The translations under genes and the position numbers were made by a program. A stretch of DNA of 64,000 bases from Arthrobacter sp. fls2-241-R2A-200 (lineage in GTDB: Bacteria > Actinomycetota > Actinomycetes > Actinomycetales > Micrococcaceae): contig NZ_JARVRJ010000017.1 of NCBI RefSeq assembly GCF_030209745.1, positions 209,674-273,673 on the forward strand, in the 5' to 3' direction. Shown here in pieces: positions 58,396-64,000 of this stretch (the stretch's first letter is position 1; each line of letters opens with the position of its first letter). The notes under the pieces were generated by a model. It worked only from the letters and a program-made list of their open reading frames with translations, did not search any database and was not told the origin of the DNA.

Positions 58396-59118
58396 GTGAC
58401 AACCCACCTCAAGCCGGGAGGCTATGAGGGCCTCAAGGCCGTCTTTTTCAATGGCACCCTTAAGCCCTCACCCCAGGTCAGCAACACCGATGGCTTGATC
58501 AAGATCAGCCGCGGGATCATGGAGAAACAAGGAGTTTCCACCCGTCTCATCCGGACGGTTGACCACGATATTGCCAGCGGCGTCTACCCCGATATGCGCG
58601 AGCACGGATGGCAGAGTGATGCGTGGCCTGAGCTTTATCCAGCCGTGCAGGAAGCCGATATCGTCGTCGTCGCCGGCCCTATCTGGCTGGGGGATAACTC
58701 TTCGCAGACCAAGAAGCTGATCGAGCGTCTCTACGCCCATTCCGGGGAGCTGACAGCAAACGGCCAGTGGGCTTTCTACCCCAAGGTCGGAGGATGCCTG
58801 ATCACAGGCAATGAGGACGGCATCAAACACTGCTCCATGAATGTCCTCTACAGCCTTCAGCACATCGGCTTCACCATCCCACCCCAAGCCGACGCCGGCT
58901 GGATCGGTCCGGTGGGCCCGGGCCCCAGCTATCTTGACGAGGGAAGCGGTGGCCCCGAAAGCGACTTCACCAACCGAAACACCACGTTCATGACGTGGAA
59001 CCTGCTCCACATGGCCAAGCTACTCCGTGATGCCGGAGGTATCCCGGCCTACGGCAATTTGCCCGAAGAATGGAAAACGGGCACCCGATTTGATTTCGAA
59101 AACCCGGAATACCGCTGA
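58396..59118 (+). CDS. Flavodoxin-like NAD(P)H-dependent reductase
   Basis: A 240-residue flavodoxin-fold protein. It has the FMN phosphate loop region LKAVFFNGTLKPSPQVSNT near residue 15 and the second FMN loop VVVAGPIWLGDNSSQTKKLIERLY near residue 95. The C-terminal third (GPGPSYLDEGSGGPESDFTNRNTTFMTWNLLHMAKLL) is shared by NADPH-dependent FMN reductase/multimeric flavodoxin (WrbA-like) proteins. The start is GTG 58396 with AAGGAG 6 nt upstream. The last 16 bp are tandemly duplicated after the stop. Confidence 0.88.
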   Translation: MTTHLKPGGYEGLKAVFFNGTLKPSPQVSNTDGLIKISRGIMEKQGVSTRLIRTVDHDIASGVYPDMREHGWQSDAWPELYPAVQEADIVVVAGPIWLGDNSSQTKKLIERLYAHSGELTANGQWAFYPKVGGCLITGNEDGIKHCSMNVLYSLQHIGFTIPPQADAGWIGPVGPGPSYLDEGSGGPESDFTNRNTTFMTWNLLHMAKLLRDAGGIPAYGNLPEEWKTGTRFDFENPEYR

Positions 59119-59135
59119 TCCCGGAATACCGCCGA
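59103..59135. repeat. Tandem duplication of the flavodoxin gene terminus
   Basis: CCCGGAATACCGC-T/C-GA at 59103-59118, which includes the TGA stop, is repeated at 59120-59135 with one mismatch and a 17-bp period. Confidence 0.9.
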
Positions 59136-59157
59136 GCTGGAAGTTCTTCTACTACAT

Positions 59158-60243
59158 ATGACTTACAAGAGCCCTCTGTTGTCGCGCCCCGGCGCCGTCG
59201 AGGACACCGGCCTGGACGCCGGCGTCGCAGCCCACTACGGCGAACCCCTTCGCGAGCAACGCGCCCTGGCCGCAGGTGCCGCCGTCGTCGATCTCTCCCA
59301 TAGGGGAGTAGTCACGGTAGCCGGGCCGGATCGGCTCAGCTGGCTCAATACTCTTTCCTCGCAACAGCTCACCAACCTCGCGCCCGGCGTCTCCAGCGAG
59401 TTGTTGCTGCTGAGCGTTCAGGGCCGGATCGACTTTGATGCCCGCGTTATCGACGACGGCGGCACCACCTGGCTGATCGTCGAGGCGGCAGAAGCTGCTC
59501 CCTTGGCCGAGTGGCTGAACAAGATGAAGTTCATGCTCCGGGTGGAGATCGAGGACGTCACCGAGCAGTGGGCAGTGGTGGGTGCCACCAAACCCGTGGA
59601 GCAGTTGTCCGCCCGCCTCCTGTGGGAAGACCCGTGGCCGCACGTCGGCCCGGGAGGGTACGCGTACAGCATCGTGCCCGAGGATTCCCATCCCGGCCTC
59701 GAACGGCCGTGGTTCGAGTACTTGGTTCCGATGGCCGGGCTTGAAGACGCGGTGGACGGCTTGCCATTGGCCGGCGCCATGGCTGCAGATGCATTGCGTG
59801 TTGCCGCATGGCGTCCTCGCCTCGGTGCGGAGACGGACGAGAAAACAATTCCCCACGAATTGGACCTCCTCAGGACCTCCGTGCACTTGAACAAGGGATG
59901 CTACAAAGGCCAGGAGACCATCGCGCGCGTCCACAACCTGGGACACCCTCCGCGCCGGCTGGTGTTCCTGCAACTGGATGGCTCGCAGCACACCCTGCCT
60001 GCCGTGGGCAGCGTTGTCTTTGCCGGAGATCGCAAGGTGGGTACCCTGACATCGGTGGCGCAACATTTCGAGATGGGACCGGTGGCTTTGGCAGTGATAA
60101 AGCGATCCGTTTCGGCTGAGGAAAACCTCACGGTGATGGACGGCGAAGAGCCCTACGTCGCAGCCCAGGAAGTGATCGTCGCCCCCGATGCCGGCCAAGT
60201 GGTCGGGCGCCAGACCGGATTCTTGAAGGGACCCCACCGATGA
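59158..60243 (+). CDS. ygfZ: Folate-binding YgfZ/GcvT-like protein
   Basis: A 361-residue tetrahydrofolate-binding protein that supports assembly or repair of iron-sulfur clusters. It has the GcvT fold with the YgfZ signature KGCYKGQE around residue 245 (containing the conserved Cys), AAVVDLSHRGVVTVAGPDRLSWLNTLSSQQL near residue 45, and RRLVFLQLDG in the C-terminal barrel. It is translationally coupled to a small ankyrin protein through an ATGA overlap, a pairing I believe recurs in Micrococcaceae. Confidence 0.93.
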   Translation: MTYKSPLLSRPGAVEDTGLDAGVAAHYGEPLREQRALAAGAAVVDLSHRGVVTVAGPDRLSWLNTLSSQQLTNLAPGVSSELLLLSVQGRIDFDARVIDDGGTTWLIVEAAEAAPLAEWLNKMKFMLRVEIEDVTEQWAVVGATKPVEQLSARLLWEDPWPHVGPGGYAYSIVPEDSHPGLERPWFEYLVPMAGLEDAVDGLPLAGAMAADALRVAAWRPRLGAETDEKTIPHELDLLRTSVHLNKGCYKGQETIARVHNLGHPPRRLVFLQLDGSQHTLPAVGSVVFAGDRKVGTLTSVAQHFEMGPVALAVIKRSVSAEENLTVMDGEEPYVAAQEVIVAPDAGQVVGRQTGFLKGPHR

Positions 60244-60653
60244 GCCAGGCAACGTACCCCTCCGGCGATGCAACGAACGCTGACGATGAAACGTTGGCCC
60301 TCGCGCACGCGTTGTTCGACGCCGCAAGGGAGGGCAACACTGAATTGCTGCGCGGTTACCTGGGCGCGGGTGCTCCCGCCAACTTGACCAACGCCTCCGG
60401 CGATTCACTGTTGATGCTCGCGGCCTATCACGGACACGAAGAAGCCGTTCAGCTGATTCTTCACCACGGCGCCGATGCCAACGCTGCCAACGACCGTGGC
60501 CAGACTCCGCTGGCGGGCGCGGTCTTCAAGGGCTACACCGGCGTCGCCCGCGTACTGCTGGATGCCGGAGCCGACCCCGACGCCGGCATCCCCACCGCGC
60601 GGGAGGCCGCGGCAATGTTTGCACGCTCGGACATTCTCGCGCTCCTGGGCTGA
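60240..60653 (+). CDS. Ankyrin repeat protein
   Basis: A 137-residue soluble protein built of about three ankyrin repeats: ALFDAAREGNTELLRGYLGAGAPANLTNASGDSLLMLAAYHGHEEAVQLILHHGADANAANDRGQTPLAGAVFKGYTGVARVLLDAGADPDAG. It is purely a protein-binding scaffold with no enzymatic domain. Its ATG overlaps the ygfZ stop, suggesting a complex with or regulation of YgfZ. Confidence 0.9.
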   Translation: MSQATYPSGDATNADDETLALAHALFDAAREGNTELLRGYLGAGAPANLTNASGDSLLMLAAYHGHEEAVQLILHHGADANAANDRGQTPLAGAVFKGYTGVARVLLDAGADPDAGIPTAREAAAMFARSDILALLG

Positions 60654-60669
60654 GGTAACTCCCGGCGGA

Positions 60670-60715
60670 GGGAACAGGACTAAGGGAACAGGGACTTCGC
60701 TGCGAGAACAGGGAC
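60670..60715. repeat. Three spaced GGGAACAGGGAC repeats
   Basis: GGGAACAGGAC (60670-60680), GGGAACAGGGAC (60684-60695) and GAGAACAGGGAC (60704-60715) lie between the ankyrin gene stop and the PadR gene operator, with periods of about 14 and 20 bp. Confidence 0.7.
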
Positions 60716-60741
60716 CGCGAAAGCGTCGCCTTGCGCTCACT

Positions 60742-60771
60742 TATTCCACGTGGAATAGTTGTAGTGGAATA
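60742..60771. promoter_or_regulatory. PadR operator: 16-bp palindrome plus half-site
   Basis: TATTCCACGTGGAATA (60742-60757) is exactly symmetric and is followed by another half-site GTGGAATA (60764-60771). The array ends about 20 bp before the PadR start, a typical autoregulatory layout. Confidence 0.8.
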
Positions 60772-60792
60772 TACGCACCAAGGGGAGGGGTT

Positions 60793-61422
60793 ATGCCCAA
60801 AGCCGCTGAACTGACTCCTCTGGGAGTTGCCTCATTGGCGCTCCTGGCGGAAGAACCCATGCACCCCTATGAGATGTACCAAGTCCTCATGGCGCGGCAC
60901 GAGGACCGGCTGGTCAAGGTCCGGCCCGGGACGCTGTACCACGCAGTTGGTCGGCTCGAGGAGCATGGACTCGTTGAAGCCACGGGCACGGAGCGGGAGG
61001 GCAACCGGCCCGAGCGCACAACGTACCGGATCACGGACGATGGACACCGTGCCCTCGATGCCCGGCTCCAAGTAATGCTGTCCACGCCGCTGAACGAATA
61101 TCCTGTCTTTCCGCACGCCATCGCCGAAGCGCACCACCTTCCCTCGGAAGTGGTCGTTGACCTGATGGAACAACGCCTCGTGGCGCTCGCCGCGGACTTG
61201 GACTTCCTGGTCAATGCCGAAGCCACCGTGACGGCCAAGGGCGTCGACCGCAAGTATTGGATCGATATCACCTACCAACAGGCCATGCGCCGAACCGAAA
61301 TTGCGTGGATCCGCGATTTCCTTCAGGAGCTGGGGACCGGGCAACTGCCCTGGGATGAACCCCAAACCGCTCCGCCAGCACTCTCACACCACCCAAAGGA
61401 ATCCCTTGGAAAACGTAGCTAA
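60793..61422 (+). CDS. PadR family transcriptional repressor
   Basis: A 209-residue regulator starting at ATG 60793 just after AGGGGAGGGG. The N-terminal winged helix spans residues 8-95 (LGVASLALLAEEPMHPYEMYQVLMARHEDRLVKVRPGTLYHAVGRLEEHGLVEATG), followed by a helical C-terminal domain (Vir_act_alpha_C-like, residues 105-185). Its end overlaps the MFS start by 17 nt, so it very likely represses that pump through the palindrome upstream. Confidence 0.92.
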   Translation: MPKAAELTPLGVASLALLAEEPMHPYEMYQVLMARHEDRLVKVRPGTLYHAVGRLEEHGLVEATGTEREGNRPERTTYRITDDGHRALDARLQVMLSTPLNEYPVFPHAIAEAHHLPSEVVVDLMEQRLVALAADLDFLVNAEATVTAKGVDRKYWIDITYQQAMRRTEIAWIRDFLQELGTGQLPWDEPQTAPPALSHHPKESLGKRS

Positions 61423-62944
61423 ACCGTGGCCCGCACTGTGGTCACTCGTCGTTGGCTTCTTCATGATCCTGATCGACACCACTATTGTGTCGGTCGCCAA
61501 CCCCCGGATCATGGCGGGCCTCAACACGGACATCAATGCCGTCATCTGGGTGACCAGCGCCTACCTTCTGTCTTATGCAGTTCCACTGCTCATCACCGGC
61601 CGGCTCGGTGACAGGTTCGGCCCCAAGAACCTGTACCTCATCGGTTTGGTGGTCTTCACCTTGGCGTCCCTATGGTGCGGCCTCTCCGGCGACATCACCA
61701 TGCTGATCGCAGCCCGTGCCGTGCAAGGCCTGGGTGCTGCCATGATGACCCCTCAAACGATGGCGGTCATCACGCGCATCTTCCCGCCGGATCGCCGTGG
61801 CGCAGCCATGGGACTCTGGGGCGCAACCGCCGGCATGGCCGTCTTGGTTGGCCCGATCCTCGGCGGCGTCCTGGTGGACAGCTTGGGATGGGAATGGATC
61901 TTCTTCGTTAACGTTCCTATCGGGATCGTAGCGTTCGTCCTGGTCACCCGGTTTGTGCCGAAGCTGACTACCCACAGCCACAGCTTCGACATCCTCGGTG
62001 TGGTGCTGTCCGCCGTCGGCATGTTCCTCCTGGTGTTCGGCATCCAAGAGGGCCAGACATATAAGTGGGGAACCGTTACCGGCGTGATCTCGGTCTGGGG
62101 CCTGATTATCAGCGGGCTGGTGGTTCTGGTTCTCTTTGTCGCCTGGCAGTGGATGCTCGAACGCCGCGGCGGTGAACCGTTGTTGCCGCTGGGCCTGTTC
62201 AAAGAACGCAATTTCTCGTTGGGCAACGCCACCATCATGGCAGTGGGCTTTTCGGTAACGGCATTCCCGCTACCCACCATCTTCTACTACCAAGTGGTAC
62301 GGGGCCTCACGCCAACTCAGTCCGCACTGCTGATGATCCCCATGGCCGTCATATCCGGTGCCCTCGCCCCGGTGGTGGGCAGATTGATCGACAAAACCAA
62401 CCCGCGCTGGTTTGCAACCTTCGGACTCGTTTGCCTCGCCGGTGCACTCTTCTGGACGGCAAACCTGCTGGGTCCGGACACGCCCATCTGGATGTTCCTC
62501 CTGCCGAGCGCTGTGCAGGGCGTAGCCAACGCTTGCATCTGGGGCCCGGTTTCGAATGCAACTACCCGTAACCTGGAGCCGCGGCAGGCGGGCGCCGGTT
62601 CCGGTGTCTTCAACACCACGCGGCAGATCGGCGCCGTCCTGGGTTCAGCGGCTATCGCTGCACTGATCCAAGCCCGCTTGGCTGCGGAGTTGCCTGCAGC
62701 CCCCGCCGGAGCGCCGGTGGGAGAAGCTTCCATGTCCGGAACCTTGCCGCAGGCACTTCACGCGGGATTCTCGACGGCGATGAGCCAGGCGATCGTGCTG
62801 CCAGCCTGTGCGATTCTGCTGGGTGCGGTCGTTGCCGCGTTCTACGGCAAACCCAAGTCGGTCAGCGGCTGGGGTAACAAGCCAGCCGCTGCCGGAACTC
62901 CGGCAGTTCAGGAAGCCTCCTCCCAGGACGCCGCCCGCAAGTAG
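61406..62944 (+). CDS. Multidrug MFS efflux pump, EmrB/QacA (DHA2) type
   Basis: A 512-residue drug/proton antiporter with about 14 hydrophobic helices. It has FMILIDTTIVSVANPRIMAGL (helix 1, motif D1-like with Asp), GRLGDRFGPKNLYLIGL (motif A), PPDRRGAAMGLWGATAGMAVLVGPILGGVLVD (motif C of antiporters) and NTTRQIGAVLGSAAIAAL. The start is a TTG at 61406 with AAAGGA 5-6 nt upstream; no ATG lies in a suitable place. Coupled to the PadR regulator. Confidence 0.92.
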   Translation: MENVAKPWPALWSLVVGFFMILIDTTIVSVANPRIMAGLNTDINAVIWVTSAYLLSYAVPLLITGRLGDRFGPKNLYLIGLVVFTLASLWCGLSGDITMLIAARAVQGLGAAMMTPQTMAVITRIFPPDRRGAAMGLWGATAGMAVLVGPILGGVLVDSLGWEWIFFVNVPIGIVAFVLVTRFVPKLTTHSHSFDILGVVLSAVGMFLLVFGIQEGQTYKWGTVTGVISVWGLIISGLVVLVLFVAWQWMLERRGGEPLLPLGLFKERNFSLGNATIMAVGFSVTAFPLPTIFYYQVVRGLTPTQSALLMIPMAVISGALAPVVGRLIDKTNPRWFATFGLVCLAGALFWTANLLGPDTPIWMFLLPSAVQGVANACIWGPVSNATTRNLEPRQAGAGSGVFNTTRQIGAVLGSAAIAALIQARLAAELPAAPAGAPVGEASMSGTLPQALHAGFSTAMSQAIVLPACAILLGAVVAAFYGKPKSVSGWGNKPAAAGTPAVQEASSQDAARK

Positions 62945-62977
62945 GCATGCCCACAGCCGGGACTGGCTGTTGATTGA

Positions 62978-63718
62978 TCAGCCAAGCAGGACGCTCGCGT
63001 GAAGCCCGCCCGTGGCAAAGCCAAGGCTGCGGGCCATCGCGAGCGCTCCTGTGTTGCTGACATCAGCCTTCCACTGGAGCGTCAACCCTGCGGCTAGTGC
63101 TTCATGCGCAGCGATCGACGCCGCGAGGGTACCGAGGCCGCGGCGGCGCCACGGAGGTGCCACCAAGACCCCCATGTTCCCCAGGATGCCTTCCCATTCC
63201 GAGTAGGCCCCGCAAGCCACCGGAGTAGCCTGCTCTTCATCCGAGTGCATGATGGTGAAGCGGTGTTCGAGTCCTTGGAGGCCTACTTCGTTGACATCAT
63301 CCGGAGGGCAAAGGCCCTCCAACCCCGTCGCCTCGGGATTTCCCCGGGAGACAGTGAGTTCCGCGGCCGGTTGCCGAAGTGGCAGGTCGTCTGCGAAGAA
63401 CAAGGCTGAGGACCCCAGCCCGTGCCCACCATGTGACCGGGTCAAGGTCAAGAGCGTCACATGCTGGGCAAGTTCGGTATCGGGCACGTCGGCCGCGGCA
63501 TCCAGTGCCCATTGCGGTCCTACCAGTGCCGAAGCACCGAACAATCGCAGAAAGACCAGGGCGCGTGCCGAGTCGTCTATCCGCGTGATGCGTCCTGAAG
63601 GATCGCTCGGGTCGGAGTTCCGTCCCGTGAGTCCGCCGGCGAAAGCGTCGTCGTCGAGCCCTAAATGGCGAGCCCACGCCAACTGGATAATGGCAGCGGA
63701 CGTGGACTCCAGGGTCAT
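62978..63718 (-). CDS. GNAT family N-acetyltransferase
   Basis: A 246-residue protein. The C-terminal 100 residues form a GNAT domain with the acetyl-CoA loop PPWRRRGLGTLAASIAAHEALAAG (around residue 190) and a following ADVSNTGALAMARSLGF segment. The N-terminal 130 residues are a divergent region, perhaps a degenerate second GNAT fold. The substrate is unknown. It lies about 50 bp downstream of the phosphofructokinase gene in the same direction. Confidence 0.85.
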   Translation of the reverse strand: MTLESTSAAIIQLAWARHLGLDDDAFAGGLTGRNSDPSDPSGRITRIDDSARALVFLRLFGASALVGPQWALDAAADVPDTELAQHVTLLTLTRSHGGHGLGSSALFFADDLPLRQPAAELTVSRGNPEATGLEGLCPPDDVNEVGLQGLEHRFTIMHSDEEQATPVACGAYSEWEGILGNMGVLVAPPWRRRGLGTLAASIAAHEALAAGLTLQWKADVSNTGALAMARSLGFATGGLHASVLLG

Positions 63719-63719
63719 G

Positions 63720-63780
63720 AATTCAGCCTATCGGACATAAATTCAGCCTATCCGACATGCATCCCGACTATCCGAACAGG
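63720..63780. repeat. Decaying 20-bp tandem repeat grown from the pfkA end
   Basis: AATTCAGCCTAT-C/G-... units at 63720-63738 and 63740-63758 are 18 of 19 identical (20-bp period). A third, more degenerate unit (63761-63780, 13 of 20) contains the pfkA stop codon and last codons. The array looks like copies of the gene's terminus. Confidence 0.8.
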
Positions 63781-64000
63781 ACGGACGCTTCGTCGTAGCG
63801 GTGTTGGGGGACTGTTTTGAGTTTGCCGAGGGCTTCTTCGAAGCCGACGTGGGAGATGTCGGTGCCTTTGAGGGCGACCATGGTTCCCCAGCGGCCGTCG
63901 ACGACGGAGTCGGTGGCGGCCATGCCGAGTCGGGTGGCGAGGACTCGGTCGAAGGCGGTGGGGACGCCGCCGCGTTGGATGTGGCCGAGGATGGTGGCGC
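63768..64000 (-). CDS. pfkA: 6-phosphofructokinase, C-terminal part (cut by window edge)
   Basis: The last 77 codons of a gene entering from beyond the window on the minus strand. The protein ends ATILGHIQRGGVPTAFDRVL..., then ...GTMVALKGTDISHVGFEEALGKLKTVPQHRYDEASVLFG. The LGHIQRGGxPTAFDRVLA motif is the conserved sugar-phosphate-binding region of ATP- or PPi-dependent PfkA. The stop is the complement of CTA at 63768-63770. It catalyses fructose 6-phosphate phosphorylation in glycolysis. Confidence 0.92.
   Translation of the reverse strand, partial: ATILGHIQRGGVPTAFDRVLATRLGMAATDSVVDGRWGTMVALKGTDISHVGFEEALGKLKTVPQHRYDEASVLFG

Noticed and set aside
59152..60408. 418-codon minus-strand frame opposite ygfZ
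   Set aside because: The plus strand encodes a full YgfZ with its signature motif; the antisense frame has no start signal.
119..62944. Prophage, insertion sequence or integrative element
   Set aside because: No integrase, transposase, terminal inverted repeats with target duplications, or phage structural genes were seen. The tRNA genes show no duplicated 3' ends.

Overview
The window is chromosomal DNA of a high-GC actinobacterium. It most resembles Micrococcaceae of the Arthrobacter/Paenarthrobacter type. This rests on protein content (mycothiol synthase MshD, a GlnR nitrogen regulator, a GAF-ANTAR regulator, the Nudix-phosphatase MutT1 beside polyphosphate kinase, a three-gene EfeUOB iron importer) and on frequent GTG/TTG starts; no 16S rRNA is present to confirm it. 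I see no prophage, transposase, integrase, plasmid function or CRISPR array. It reads as ordinary core and niche genome with tight gene packing and many 1-4 nt overlaps.

Layout. 0-6.6 kb: GAF-ANTAR regulator (frameshifted here), DUF2461 protein, a Fur/PerR-type regulator with catalase, an MFS exporter, HtpX protease. 6.6-10.2 kb: efeU-efeO-efeB iron uptake operon behind a DtxR/IdeR-like iron box. 10.2-12.8 kb: YajQ, small proteins, tRNA-Tyr, potassium channel. 12.8-20 kb: thioesterase, TetR-controlled ABC exporter with a probably leaderless regulator mRNA, thioredoxin, acyl-CoA synthetase, AlkA-type glycosylase. 20-22.6 kb: cystathionine beta-synthase and cystathionine gamma-synthase/lyase. 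22.7-26 kb: HxlR regulator with MFS carrier, glutaryl-CoA dehydrogenase-like enzyme, a decapitated YciI remnant. 26-32 kb: orphan KdpD/KdpE-like two-component pair, MOSC protein, DEAD-box RNA helicase with a long leader, LysM protein. 32.4-35 kb: tRNA-Thr, tRNA-Met(CAT), SDR, Na+/H+ antiporter. 35-39 kb: ROK repressor divergent from an alpha-glucosidase, aldo/keto reductase. 39-43 kb: sulfonate-type ABC importer with a TauD-like dioxygenase. 43.4-46.6 kb: CitE-like lyase, two MaoC dehydratases, MurB. 46.7-52.3 kb: AlkZ-like protein, proteobacterial-type aspartate-semialdehyde dehydrogenase, DHFR/ThyA, MutT1. 52.3-57.7 kb: PPK1, MshD, a candidate sRNA, GlnR, small membrane proteins. 57.7-64 kb: nitrobindin-like protein, flavodoxin-like protein, YgfZ with an ankyrin protein, PadR with a 14-TM MFS pump, GNAT, and the 3' end of 6-phosphofructokinase.

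How the genes fit together. Several local regulator/target units carry visible palindromes: iron (IdeR-like box and efeUOB), peroxide (Fur-like protein and catalase), sugar (ROK and alpha-glucosidase), drug efflux (PadR/MFS, HxlR/MFS, TetR/ABC). Sulfur metabolism appears twice, as sulfonate import with oxygenolysis and as transsulfuration.

The most unusual pattern is not a gene. At least twelve short tandem duplications (units of 8-20 bp) lie at, or within about 50 bp of, gene 3' ends, and several copy the stop codon itself. Other gene ends instead carry large hairpins without a T-run. I found no obviously new multi-gene defence or biosynthetic system.
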